A stretch of DNA of 64,000 bases from Tetrastigma voinierianum (Eukaryota; Streptophyta; Magnoliopsida; Vitales; Vitaceae). This document shows, piece by piece, positions 23,761 to 34,708 of the stretch. The position numbers and the translations under genes were made by a program. The notes beneath the pieces are model-generated. The model saw only the letters and a list, made by a program, of their open reading frames with translations. It did not search any database and was not told where the DNA came from. Where the stretch lies: the NCBI GenBank assembly GCA_016808115.1, contig JAEQBH010000136.1:744001-808000 (forward strand), written 5' to 3'. How positions within the stretch are numbered: the first letter of the stretch is position 1; every line of letters starts with the position of its first letter.

Positions 23761-24762
23761 ATTTAATTTCCAGGCTAACCAACTAACAACAAGTGTAGGA
23801 AAAGGGCAAATTTCCTTCATAGACACAACCAAACCCTAGGGGAGTTCATGAAATACCTTTGCCAGTGAACCTACTCCCAAGATAGATGAAGTCAAGGCAA
23901 TTATCACTTTGAGGAGTGGTAAACAGGTTGAGCAACCAATGCCAAAACCCCTTGAAGAGTCTAAAGAAGAAAATGATGAGGAACCAGAAAAAAATGTGAT
24001 TAAAGAAGATATGATGAAGAAGAAAGATGCCCTTCCATTTCTCAAGCAATAAGAGGCAAAAGAAGTGAATAACCTAACCGAAATTCGAAGTGTTAAGGCA
24101 GCGGCGTCAACATCCCTTGGATATGATTGCTGTGTCCCAACGCATGCCAAGCCTAAAAAGAATCAGGTAATCGTAAAAGAGGTTGAGTATCGACAGAAAG
24201 CCTTCTTGACGAGTAGGTCACATCATCCAAAGGCAAACCCCAAAGGAAATAAAAAAAGACCGGTCAGTTCTACCATCTGTGAATATTGGAAGGAACTTGT
24301 GGAGAAGGCATTATTGGACTAATAGTGTCAACCAAATTTACCCTACTCGCTTACAAGGCCACTGGAGAATTGAAACCTACCACCATCAATTGCCTTCCTT
24401 AGCGTATAGGTCAATTGAAGTTCCCAAGGGCATCATGAAGATGTTCCCTGTGCAAGTGGATAGATCATTATTTAGTGACTCTGTCCTTGACACCGAACCA
24501 GTTGCTGTGGGAACAAATTATGTACCCAGCATCCTTGGGAGGCCATTATTGGCTACCTCAAATGCGATTATTAATTACAAAATGGGCTATACAATGATGA
24601 TTTGTAACATGACACTGGAACTCAACATTTTCCACTTGAGCAAAAAGCACATGCACCCAGTGGAGGAGGATCTAGAAGAGGTTAGTCTGATTGACACTAT
24701 TCTAGATGAACAGTCTCAACTGCAACAACTACAGGAAGAATTGATTGAGGAACCAACATAAA
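23761..24762 (+). pseudogene. gag-protease linker and protease of element K, broken
   Basis: The region after the zinc knuckle reads in pieces as KAIITLRSGK-like sequence (around 23890-23920) and an acidic/lysine-rich linker. The ORF at 24065-24322 ends VEKALLD where the family continues with the catalytic loop; here two stops (TAATAG) follow, so the protease site is destroyed. The ORF at 24279-24761 picks up the second half in another frame: SIEVPKGIMK, NYVPSILGRPLLATSNAIIN (the flap and ILGRPFLAT-like signature) and NMTLELNIFHL. Conserved order and spacing make the assignment firm, while the function is clearly lost. Confidence 0.83.
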
Positions 24763-25630
24763 TTTATGAAGAGCTGCAAGAAGCCCCAAATTGATGTGTC
24801 GTTTATGGGCCTTGGAGAAGAAAAGAAGAAATCCTTCCCTTGTTGACTAGGGAGGATAATGAAAAAAGAAGGCTATGGTTCCTAAAAGCTTTGACCTTAA
24901 GCCTCCCCTCAGAATTAAATATGCATATTTTGAAGAGGGTGACTAGTGTCCAGTTGTGATTTCTTCTATCAAGTAACGCCTCATAGAAAGCAAACTGACA
25001 TCCTCAAGAAGTACAAGAAAATATTGGATGGAAAATTTCGATCTAAAGGGATTAGTCCTTGGTTTGCACTCATCATCTATATGGAAAGGAGAAGCAAGCC
25101 AAAGGAGACAACCATAAAGGTGACTAAATCCTCATATGCAAGAGGTAGTGCGCACAGAAGTTCTCAAATTGCTGCAAGCTGGCATTATTTACCCTATTTC
25201 CGATTGTCCCTAGGTGAATCCAACTCAGGTGGTGCCAAAGAAGTCGTAAGACCACCGTGCGTAATAGAAAGAGGAGGATGTTTACCCGCCTTACCAAGTT
25301 GAGGGTAATGATAGATCTTTCATGTGAGACTAAATGCGCGGATGCAAAGGACCACTCTACCTTACCCTTCACTGGATCAAATTCTTTGAGAGATTCGGTT
25401 TCATCTTATTGCTTCTTGAATGGGTATTTCGGATATTTTTAGATAGAGATTACGATAGAGGACTAGGAGAAGACCACCTTCACTTGTCTACCAATTTATA
25501 CTTACGTGAGAATGCTCATTTACAATGCACCTACCACATTCCAAAGATGTATGCTCAGCATTTTCAATGACATGGTAGAGTGCATTATGGAAGTGTATAT
25601 GGATGATATCACCATATATGGGGGTACTTT
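24763..25630 (+). pseudogene. Reverse transcriptase of element K, first part
   Basis: The ORF at 24946-25302 includes DLKGISPW-like sequence and fragments of the RT N-terminus in shifting frames. Around 25410-25470 the FLNGYFGYF words correspond to the first catalytic block, with the aspartate replaced by asparagine. The ORF at 25506-25715 gives APTTFQRCMLSIFNDMV, then EVYMDDITIYGGT, the catalytic xxDD box. The frame is cut in the codons after YGGT by the solo LTR at 25631 and resumes at 27341-27346 with TFEECL. Non-functional. Confidence 0.85.
25626..25630 (+). repeat. Target site duplication of the solo LTR, left copy
   Basis: ACTTT precedes TGTGACG at 25631 and recurs at 27341-27345 directly after TTTCACA. 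Removing the LTR and one copy restores GGT-ACTTTTGAGGAG-like RT coding (YGGTFEECL), which confirms the insertion. Confidence 0.92.
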
Positions 25631-27340
25631 TGTGACGCCCCAAATCCCGGGGGTCCCATTGACCACCGTCAACCAGCGGAATACTTGTGTCTCTTATCAT
25701 GAGACCCATACATGAGTAAAATGGCCACATTGGCCCAGACATCCATACTCACAAAAATGTATATTTTATATAAAAAGGAGTTAATTTACAATTATCCAAA
25801 ACTGGGTCTTTTACCCAGATTTTTATAAAATACATAACAAGGCCATATACGACCATTTCTTTGTCTCTAAGACCTCGAATGTGTCCCATCCTCAGGTGAA
25901 CCTTCGGTACCTGAAATAATTTTCCCTTGATAGGGTGAGCAATGCCCAGTAGTGGAATTATCCTACATGGGTTACTCCCCACCTAAGTGCACATGTAATG
26001 GCAACCAAACACATTCAAGTAAAACATGCAAGTTCCTACTCAAATGTCTACATGATATGGATGAGAATGTGACCCACCCACTCTTATGTCTCGAGCCCTC
26101 ACCGAATCCCTCACACATGCCTAAGCCAAGAGTGAGAAAACACTGTTTTCAAAACAAAAGGTTTTTGTTCTCGAAAACATTCTACCGAGTTTCGGTAAAA
26201 TCTATTGGACAACCCTCCGAGGTGAATTGTTGGGTAATTCTTTGAAACAATCATGGGTCCGCCTCCGAGATGAACTGTTGGACAACTCTCCAAGGAAATT
26301 CTTCAGAAAATCTTCCTTGAAATTCCTTTCACAACCATTTTCTTTTTTATTTTCTTTCATGCCATGCACTCACACCTATTGTTCTAGGTTGCCCCGGTGC
26401 ACATGAAATGCATTATGTCATTTCCAACAATTCATGTTAATATATATAAAACATGCATATACTAACAAGAATTAACTCACAACATCATGTTATTCAATTC
26501 ATAGCACAACAATTCAAAATTAGCCTTACATAGCCACAAAACAATCCAAGCAACTCATTTTGAATCACCCGAGCAACACACAAATCACGTGCATAGTGAA
26601 ACCCTAGGTCTCGATTAATCGCTCAAGGCCACACTAGATTTTTCTCACTCTGGCCCAAATAGGACCGAAACACGATCATCCGTGCCTTAACAAACCCCCA
26701 TCCATTAAAATGGCTCTTAGCCAAAGAATAAATCAAGCAGGAGAAAACCCTTACCTCTTGGAGTTTGTCGAAACTCCACAAATTGGTAACCACATGTAGT
26801 CTCAGAAGGTAGGGATCATCCTTGGCTTCGCCCGACGAGAACCGACGGTCCGAAAGCCGTGAAATCTAGAGAGAAGTTGAACTTTCTCTCTCTAAAACTA
26901 GTTTTTCTCCTTCACTGCACGTTACCAGCAAAAAATGGAGAAGATGAAGTTGTCTTTATTATTTTCTTTTCAATTAATTCCCTCCTTGTCCTTTAGTTTG
27001 ACTTTTAAGGGCTCTTTGACACTTGGCTTAATCTAAGCCATTTATCTCTATCCTCTCACTAATCATGCAACATGTATCACATGGGTACATGTAGTAGGTG
27101 ACTTTTTTCACATCCTATGCATCTCACAAGTTGTCATACGACACCCGACACCCGGTGCCTCGAAAGACGTAAAATTCCGACTGTCTCGGAATTCAACAAA
27201 ATTTGACGTGGTAGCTAGATTTCGAGAGATGATTCCAACGGTGAAGTCCAAGCCACTATCCAAGACTATAAAATTTGATTTCACCGAAATTATCATTTTA
27301 CCATTTTTCGTAAAAATTAGATTTTCTTTGAGGTTTCACA
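25631..27340 (-). mobile_element. Solo LTR (chromovirus-type) in the RT of element K
   Basis: It is 1,710 bases long with ends TGTGACGCCCC and GGTTTCACA, the outermost TGTGA/TCACA being a perfect inverted repeat, and it is flanked by ACTTT duplications. No coding region lies between the ends, so it is a solo LTR. Orientation is taken from the block at 26740-26900: on the minus strand it reads 'ttctctctagatttc', then 'ggagtttcgacaaactccaa', then 'gaggtaag'. These match in order the forward LTR at 10280-10400. Several minus-strand ORFs here are not conserved. Confidence 0.88.
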
Positions 27341-27345
27341 ACTTT

Positions 27346-28190
27346 GAGGAGTGCTTAAATCTAACCTTTGAAATTGTGTCGCATAAAATGCATCGAAAGA
27401 ACCCGGTGCTCAATTGGGAGAAATGCCATTTTTATGGTGAATCGTGGAATCGTCTCCGGGGCATGTTGTTCCAACAAGAGAATTGAGGTTGATAGTGGCC
27501 AAAGTCAGCTTATTTCCAAGCTACCACCCCCCACAAATGTCAAGGCAAGTAAGACAGCTCGTCATGTTAAGCCTCTATGAGGTTCATCAAAGATTTCTCG
27601 GAAATTGCAAAACCCCTTTATAAGCTACCGGAAAAGGATACTAAATTTGCATGGGATGAAACTTGTCAAATAGCTTCAAGAGCCTCAACCTAATTCGACC
27701 ACTGCACCTATAGTGAGAGCACCTAACTAGAAGCTACCTTTTGAAGTCATGTGTGATGCCAGTGATCTTGCTATCTGGGTAGTCCTTGGGCAAAGAGAAG
27801 ATGGAAAGCCTTATGTGGTTTATTATGCAAGAAAAACTCTGATGAAGCTCAGAGAAATTACACTACCACAAAGAAGGAATTGGTGGTAGTGGTCTACTCC
27901 TCAGACAAATTTCGAGCATACTTTGTGGGGTTAGACATTTTTATTTTCATAGACACACCGCTTTAAAGTACCTCCTAACCAAGAAAGATGATAAGTCAAG
28001 GCTTATCAGATGGGTTCTCCTACTCTAGGAATTGAATCTTCAAATCAAAGACAAGAAAGGGGTAGAGAATGTAGTTACAGATTACTTCTCTGGACTAACC
28101 ATAGCCCACAACACACACAGTCCTCCAATCAATGATGAATTCCCTGAGGAATCACTATTTCTTGTTGAAAGTGTTCCCTAATATGCTCAT
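27346..28190 (+). pseudogene. End of RT and RNase H of element K
   Basis: RT resumes with EECLNLTFEIVSHKMHRKNPVLNWEKCHF in the ORF at 27208-27486, then IEVDSGQSQLISKLPPPTNVKASK in the ORF at 27368-27580, so a frameshift lies between. RNase H begins near 27740 (FEVMCDASDLAIWVVLGQREDGKPYVVYYARKT), with the first catalytic aspartate in MCDASD kept. A frameshift follows at about 27840, and pieces such as KKDDKSRLIRW and FDLQIKD-like sequence continue to 28050. The tail reads DKKGVENVVTDYFSGLTIAHN. It ends at VPXYAHIANFLAIGEVP-like sequence near 28220 leading into integrase. Confidence 0.82.
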
Positions 28191-29465
28191 ATTGCTAATT
28201 TCTTAGCGATAGGGGAGGTCCCAACTGAATGGAAGGCATAGGATAAGAAATACTTCTTTTCCAAAATTAATTCCTATTATTGGGAGGAGCCATTTATGTT
28301 CAAATACTGTGTGGACCAGATCATTAGAAGGTGTGTACCTAAAGAAGAACAACAGGGGATTCTCAGTCACTACCATGAAAATGTCTGTGGAGGTCACTTT
28401 GCTTCATAGAAGACAGCTATGAAGGTGGTCCAATCTGGGTTCTACTGGCCTTCCATCTTTAAGGATGTGCAAAAGATGTGCTGATGTTGCGATCGATGCT
28501 AAAGACTTGAGAAGCTTTCTCGCCTCATATGCTGCCCTTAAACCCAATCTTAGTAGTTGACTTATTTGATGTTTGGGGCATTGATTTCATAAGACCATTC
28601 CCTACGTCGTTCGGATATTCGTACATCTTGGTGGGGGTTGATTACGTGTCCAAATGGGTTGAGGCAATTCCTTGCAAAGCAAACGATCATAGGGTGGTAC
28701 TAAAGTTTTTGAAATAGAATATCTTCTCCAGATTTGGGCACCCTAAGGCCATAATTAGTGATGAGGGTTCACATTTTTTCCAAAAAACCCTTTGGAAACC
28801 CTCCTAGATAAATATGGAGTGAAACATGAAGTGGCCACCCCTTACCATCCTCATACCAGTGGACAAGTTGAGCATGCCAACAGGGAAATCAAGACTATCC
28901 TGATGAAGGTAGTGAATTCCAACAAGAAGGACTGGTCCCTCAAACTGCTGGATTCATTTTGGGCATACAGGACAACCTTCAAGACAATTCTCGGGATGTC
29001 CCCCTATCACCTGGTGTATGGCAAAGCATGCCACCTCCTTGTAGAAAGAGAATACAAGGCATAGTGGGCGATCAAGAAGCTGAATTTGGATTTAGAAAGA
29101 GCTGGCCTCAAGAGATTCATTGACCTTAATGAGTTAGAGGAACTGCGAAACGATGCCTACCTAAATTCAAAAATTGCAAAATAGAGATCGAAAAAATGGC
29201 ATGACCAGATGGTAGCTCGAAAAAATTTCCAGAAAGGAGATCAAGTGTTACTCTACGATTCCAAGCTTCACATTTTTCTGGGCAAACTCATGTCGAGGTG
29301 GATTGGTCCCTTCATTATCCATCAAGTCTACCCTAATGGAGCAGTGAAATTGCTCAGCTCAAAAGACAACCAACTATTGAAAGTGAATGGTTAAAGACTC
29401 AAGCCATATGCAGTCCCCTTCACACTAGACAAAGAGGAACTTTTCCTCCTTGAGCCTCTAAACGT
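28191..29465 (+). pseudogene. Integrase of element K, broken
   Basis: The zinc-binding region lies at 28330-28500 (GILSHYHENVCGGHF, then two C-rich positions), with stops at the position after HFAS and in the MC*CCD segment. The ORF at 28529-28717 holds the first catalytic block (DVWGIDFIRPFPTSFG; aspartate present). After a stop and a frameshift, AIISDEGSHFF near 28750 gives the second aspartate. The ORF at 28792-29064 has ATPYHPHTSGQVEHANREIKTIL with the glutamate. The C-terminal module is in the ORF at 29209-29394 (LMSRWIGPFIIHQVYPNGAVKLL), matching the GPF/Y motif. The DDE residues are all visible but in different frames, so the enzyme is dead. Confidence 0.87.
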
Positions 29466-29724
29466 TTAAGGAGTTGGTTTAGGTGGACTCAGTCTCTCTT
29501 GAGACAAGTCCACTTCTTTTTGTTTGATATTTTATTTTATTCTATTCTATTTTATTTTTATTTATTTTCCCTCGTCTTTTCCTTAATTTAACCTTAATAG
29601 TAGATTTATTTTTTATTTTCCTGTGTTTTTACTTAATACTGTTGTGTTTGTTTCTACAGAATTGCTGTTCATCAAGGTAGGTGCAAAAGAGAAAATTTTT
29701 TAGAGAGCATATTTATTTTGTGCA
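29466..29724 (+). other. Spacer between integrase and the ORF3 control region
   Basis: Non-coding sequence directly after the integrase end. At 29520-29600 it is a low-complexity TTTTA-rich tract. It may act as the untranslated end of the gag-pol transcript, but I see no defined terminator. Confidence 0.4.
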
Positions 29725-30110
29725 TCGAGAAATTTCAAACCTTGCGAAATTTCCTCAAGCAGCTGTGCCAATTTCATATAATAGGCCATTTTTGCATTGC
29801 GAAATTTCGCAGGGCATTTTCACATAAGCAGGCCAATTTCGCAAGGGTTGTGAAAATTTCGCAACCCTCTTTCCTTCATTGCCAAACTCATTTCTCCAGT
29901 TTTCCCTTTCCTAGGCTTACGAACTTATGCAACAAGAAAAGTTCCCACCCTTTTTGTTTGTGCCTCCACTAAAAGAATTGGCAAATACAAACCTAGTGCC
30001 TGTGCTTGAGAACCCGCTGCAGTGCTCCTCCATTTCCCGAGCTTCCCCTCCATTTTTTATCCTCCCCATCATAAACCCTTTTCATCTTACCCCTTCATCC
30101 ATAAATAGGA
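29725..30110 (+). promoter_or_regulatory. Candidate internal promoter upstream of ORF3 in element K
   Basis: Between pol and ORF3 lies a cluster of palindromic words: TTGCGAAATTTCGCA near 29798, 'aatttcgcaagggttgtg' near 29840 and 'aaaatttcgcaaccc' near 29854. The same word family (CAACCCTTGTGAAATTTCG) occurs in U3 of K's LTRs near 21238 and 37475 and in the related LTR near 31280. About 230 bases further is ATAAATAGGA (30101-30110) in the context 'tccataaataggagccctag', which strongly resembles the TATA region of retroelement LTRs here (for example 15243). ORF3's ATG follows at 30220. This arrangement suggests a separate ORF3 transcript. It is inference; no expression data. Confidence 0.5.
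30101..30110 (+). promoter_or_regulatory. TATA-like box before ORF3
   Basis: ATAAATAGGA, 110 bases upstream of the ORF3 ATG at 30220, followed by a C-rich leader. Placement and context are like LTR TATA boxes in this window. Confidence 0.5.
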
Positions 30111-30219
30111 GCCCTAGCCCTCAGATATCCTCCATCCTCTCGCGGGGGCCCCATCCTCCTGCGGTGCCTCCCTTACGAAACCCATTTCTAACAGAAACCC
30201 TAGCCTTCAATCTTCGGCC

Positions 30220-30989
30220 ATGGAAAAGACAAGAGGTGGGCATAGTGCATCCTTCTCGTATTCCCGCGAAGGCCCCACTCCGCCTAGGGCACATGACCAC
30301 CCCAGCCTTGCCGGCCCCTCTGAAATCCTGTCGATCTACTGGTCGGCTGCTCTTGCCCTCACACGAGATACGAGACGGGGCTGGTGACCACCTTCTTCTC
30401 CTCCCACGTCAACGGCCGATCCATAACGCCCCCTCTAAAGGGCTTGGACCCTCGAGGCCCCGATGAATCCTTAGTTTGTGTGGTAGGAGCCCCCTCGATC
30501 TCCACCTCCTCGGGCCCCCATTTGCGACAGTGCCAAGTCCACTCTCCGGGATCCATGTCGAAGGCCCCTTTGCTGTGGCCCGATGGCTGGGTAATTATGA
30601 CTACAGTGGCAATGACCTACATAATGAGCACTTTTATGACATTCCGGCCTTTACCGCCCTCCCTGAGCTTCTGGACTCCATGCTGCTTGTACAATGTTAC
30701 TCCCTGGAGCCCTTTAAGACTCCACGTCAGTTCTTTTATCCTCATGTGGTAGTGGTGCAAACTATGACTTCAGGGAGGGACCGCCAATCTATTATCTTTG
30801 CACTTTTCATTGATGGCCGTGAGGAATTGTGAGCATCGACATAAGTAGCCACATTCAATCTTCCTGTAACTGTGACTCTGCGGCTCACGAGGTAGTGGCC
30901 CACATCCCTCGCCATGGGAGATGGTCCACATCCTTTCTGAGTTTCACCTCGGCTAGTCCCATTTTGTTGAAGCGGCTCTAATGAGGATA
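30220..30989 (+). pseudogene. ORF3 (env-position protein) of element K, first part
   Basis: The ATG at 30220 sits in a good plant context (GGCCATGGA) and starts MEKTRGGHSASFSYS, like the start of third ORFs in Athila-type elements of grapevine-like plants as I remember them. The frame is soon lost. Later pieces in the ORFs at 30384-30752 and 30476-30832 keep recognisable text (ARWLGNYDYSGNDLHNEHFYD, then FIDGREEL). The function of these proteins is not established; their position between integrase and the 3' LTR is that of an envelope gene, but no signal peptide or membrane segment is visible. The ORF is cut at 30989 by an LTR and continues at about 34709. Confidence 0.7.
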
Positions 30990-31449
30990 TGATTAGTGCT
31001 CAAAAAGAGTTCTATTTTGAACCCTGTTTATTTCAGGTTTTTGAGTGCTTTTTGTGTACTAATCATTCTAATTAACCCGATTTGCACATTAAGGTCCTCT
31101 TATTCCTCTTGATGTATTTTGTGGCAAATTTTCACAGAGTTTTGCGAGCTAATCGTGCCAAAATTGTTGAGTCGATCAAGTATAGAAGAATTCGAGTCAA
31201 ACTCGGCATCGTGGTCGGAGACAGAGGAAAGAAGAAGCGAGAAAACGAGAAGAAAATGAAGCCTGATAAATTTTGGTCACAACCCTACGAAATTGCTCTG
31301 CACCATTATTAAATCCTGCCCTTTATTCACATTTCAGCCTTGTTCACACACATTTCACGTTTTTGTTGCAATTTTTTGTTTCTTCCTATTTTGTCCTTGT
31401 AATAGCTTTTAGTTTCAGTTTTTTTTGTAATTTACCTTGCTCTAAGCAG

Positions 31450-31457
31450 TATATAAG
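31450..31457 (+). promoter_or_regulatory. TATA box of the LTR in ORF3
   Basis: TATATAAG in the context 'gcagtatataagttgg'. The equivalent place in K's LTR reads 'gcagtatggcatatatgc'. It lies about 170 bases after the 'caaccctacgaaatt' words. Confidence 0.5.
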
Positions 31458-32094
31458 TTGGAGTCAAGGTCTATAACAATCAATCACTTCGGCAATAGAG
31501 AGACGGTGGGCAGCAGTTTCTCCGCTGCTTCCTTTTCTCTCCCTTTCTCGGCTACCAAACACTCCTCTGAGGATGACAACTCAGAGGATGGTTGGCTAGA
31601 CCTCTTCCTCCTTGAGAGGAGGCTGTAGCCCTAGGGTTTGGAGGTAACTCAGCGTCGCGCCCGTTCCGGTCCCAGGCTCGACGGCGGTTGGTAGGGTTTG
31701 GGGCGAGACTATAAGCGGGACTCTTTACCTTTGTGAGGCGTTGAGTATCGAGTCTTATAATTATATCAACATATCGCCTCTGAAAGTCAAAAATAAACTA
31801 CCAAGTAGTGGTGTTCTGATGTCACATATCTGATCTTGAGTCCATTTACATATTCAAAAACTAAACATTTACATTCTTGTCAATTGCGAGAACCTATAGT
31901 GATGAACCCTACCGTGTCTTGTGTGAATCTGAGAAGATCATTGTCTCCTTCTTACGTACTTACGGATTAAAAACAGTGCTAAACTGCAACAGTGGGAAAA
32001 CATATGTAGTATGCATATACACATTTATAATTAAGGCCCATCTCGCAAATAACCGAATCTCCAAATTTCATGCAATCATATAATGGACTTATCT

Positions 32095-32500
32095 GCGATA
32101 CTTATGCTTATAACATGCTTATGCTTATTCGGATCTCGTAGAATTCTGAGCTTATTCTTATTCGAACTTATGCTTATAACGGACTTATGTTTATTCGGAT
32201 CTCAGTAGGAATTCTGAGCTTATTCTTATTCAGGCTTGTAGCATAACAAACTTATGTTTTACTCGGATCTCAGTAGGAGTTACGAGCTTATTCTTATTCG
32301 AGAAATACTAGAGTAGGTATTCTGAGCTTATTCTTGTCGAACTATGCTTATAAACAGGAGCTTGTATTTGTCGATCTCAGTAGAAGTTATAGAGCTTATT
32401 CTTATTCAAAACTTATGCTTATAACATACTTATGTTTATTCGGATCTCCCGTAGGAGTTATAGAGCTTATTCTTATTCAGAAATACCCGTAGGTATTACA
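32095..32500 (+). repeat. Tandem array, unit about 65-70 bases, about six copies
   Basis: Units share 'cttatgtttattcggatctc' followed by 'agtaggaattctgagctta' and 'ttcttattcg'. Good copies begin near 32105, 32180, 32245 and 32430, with shortened ones between. Indels are frequent. Confidence 0.75.
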
Positions 32501-32629
32501 TGTCGAGCGATACATTTGTTTCACTCTTATTCATCATTCGAGGTTATTTTCATATAGCTATGGGAATACCTAGACCAGCGCTAATAAATAGGTAAGACAC
32601 AACACAATAAGTATAAGGTACTATACGAT

Positions 32630-32880
32630 CTTGGTGTCTTAGCACAAGCGGGGAGTCTTAGAACGAGCAAGGAGTGTCGTAGCACTAATCGAGTCATAGA
32701 AGGACTGAACATGTGTGTAGTAGCCTTGTCGAGAATCTTAGAAGTGCTGGAATAGGCGTGTCGTAGCCTTGTCCCGGGGAATCTTAGAAGTACTAAGCGA
32801 GCGTGCCTACCATGTGAAGTGCCTTAGCACTGCAGTGTCGAAACCTTGATCGGGACGTGCACACTTGCCGTCATGGCTTG
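32630..32880 (+). repeat. Degenerate short repeats
   Basis: The words 'gtgtcttagcac', 'gtgtcgtagcac', 'gaatcttagaagtgct' and 'gaatcttagaagtact' recur four to six times at intervals of about 35-60 bases. It lies inside the nested reverse LTR. I see no coding sense. Confidence 0.5.
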
Positions 32881-34708
32881 AGTGTCGTGTCATTTAATAC
32901 CTGGTCTTTAGGCATTCTACGATTATATGTATTCGAAACTTCCTATCTTATCATTAGGGATGGTACCTTTAATTCAGAACTGCTTTGCCTCGACGGCGAG
33001 GTACGGTACATTTTTCACTTACTTCTCTCTTATCTTAACCCCTGTTAATCATTTATTAAAGTTCCAATACTCCCGGTATGCAAATTCTAGCTTAATTATG
33101 CAAAAATACCAAAAAAAGGGGTTGCAGGAACTAGTGAAATGCAGTTTCACTTTGTTTGATCTTTGGTGCTAGAACCAGGTTCAGAGGCGATGCGGGTGCC
33201 ACTTTGGGTGATGCAGAATGCAGGTCTCTTGCATCGATGAATCTGGTACCACAGGAGTGCAGGTACCACCCCAAGATGGGTACGGTCTCAGATTACGCCG
33301 AGAAATGGGAGAATTCACCATTTTCATTCACTTTTCTTCTTAATTCTCTTCCTATTGCATCCTTCATAAAAAATTAACATAAGATCCCTCTAAACAACTC
33401 CCACAAATACTTTTAGTGGCGAAGAATCCGGATTCGCGCGAGGATTCATACGACTCTATAAAACCTTGGAATTTATGAAGGATTCCATATCTAATTATTA
33501 TCAACTAGGGTTTCAACTGACTTCCCTTAAATCTAGATTAGGATGTATTCTGGCAAACCCCTAGAAAAGGGAACCAAATTAATGTCCAAGAAAACCCTAG
33601 CAATCCATGCCCAGTAGTTTTGGACAAAATCTTACTATTCCTTACTAAAATTCATACCCAGACTCAAAAAAGATCCATACCTTTGTGATTTCTCTCTTCC
33701 GCCTCTTCTTCTTCTTCTCTTCCTCTTCTTCTCGTAAGCTCCCTTGTTTGGAGACAAAAAATGAGTTATTTTGGTCTCCCCTCCTTACCTCTTCAAGAGT
33801 TTCTCTTATTTGCCTTATAGTCCTCCATCTTCTACTAATTTCTATTACAAGTTATGTTATTTCCACTTTGACCTCTAATTTTATCAATTCATGTCTTTGA
33901 TGCCCCTTTTTGGACAAATTTAAATTTTGTCCTTAAGTCTTGTACAAATTCCGGGTTTCTAAATTTCCATTTTTCACATTTAATTTAAGCCCGATTTATG
34001 CCTAAAATACCTAAACATGTTGAAAACAACTAGAATTTATGTTCGGGAGTGTTACTCACGAGTTCTCATTTTAACGCACGCATTTATAGGTATTTTATGT
34101 TATATTTCTCTCAATCACAGGGTTTAAATCTCTTAAGCACGCCCTCGTATAGTGTATTTTAGCGAATTTTTGGATTACGAGTGGATGCTTATCACTAGAT
34201 CCTTTGTTATTCGGTGGATTGTTTCCTATTAGTTAATGTAGGTGAGTTTTGAATATGTTCTCAGGTAGGGACTTTATCTTGAGTTAAATGCTATGTTTCA
34301 AGAAGGAAAATTATAGGGTTTAGGTTATAAAGTTAAATGAAGATCCGGTTCAGGAAATGACTATATGTCATCCTCCCCAACGTGAGGAAAAAGTCCCGAG
34401 GACATGTTGGTTGCCTTAAAACCCTAAACCAGTGGCTCGACACTTCAAGGGATTCTATTTTACATTTTTTTTCTTGTTAGTTTGACCTGTGAGCAACCCG
34501 ACACCCTGTTTTACAAAACACGAAAAATCCAAATTTAATTCACGAATTGAACCTCACTTGCCAAATCATTTATGCGAAGAAAACCCGTCCACGTGTTCGG
34601 CCACAGGCGCTTCTTTCTGATGGCTTGCTCTTTGCGATCTGCGAATTTGAGTTATAATTTTGTTGGTCGGGATCACCCTCGTAGTACGAATCGGATTTTT
34701 ATTTATCA

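Larger units (their letters stand above)
31775..34072 (-). mobile_element. Probable reverse-strand LTR nested in the LTR at 30990
   Basis: This stretch interrupts an otherwise alignable LTR. Its right end on the minus strand reads GTAACACTCCCGAACAT, similar to the starts of chromovirus LTRs such as TGTAACACTCC. The interior carries a tandem array at 32095-32500, as other chromovirus LTRs in this window do. No coding region is seen; ORFs at 32857-33377 and 33685-33900 show no known domain. Both ends are approximate, and I found no target duplication. Confidence 0.5.
30990..34708 (+). mobile_element. LTR related to element K's LTR, inserted in ORF3, itself interrupted
   Basis: It starts TGATTAGTGCTC and shares blocks in order with K's LTR: 'ttgagtgctttttgtg' (31039), 'aattaacccgatttgcac' (31070), 'gaggatgacaactcagagga' (31575), then after an insertion 'gttaaatgaagatccggttc' (34332) and 'gaagaaaacccgtccac' (34576). 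It is placed to end at TTTATCA (34708), just before ORF3 resumes. About 2.3 kb near 31775-34072 has no counterpart and is annotated separately. What remains is about 1.4 kb, close to K's 1.27 kb LTR. A TATA box (TATATAAG) is at 31450-31457. A target duplication is not clean. Confidence 0.75.

Noticed and set aside
23836..24150. Minus-strand ORFs opposite the gag-protease linker of K
   Set aside because: Shadows of the forward acidic/lysine-rich linker.
29927..30466. A 179-residue proline-rich ORF, the longest in the window
   Set aside because: It starts within the leader upstream of the ORF3 ATG and overlaps ORF3 in another frame; the conserved text is in the 30220 frame and its later pieces, so I do not count it as a separate gene.
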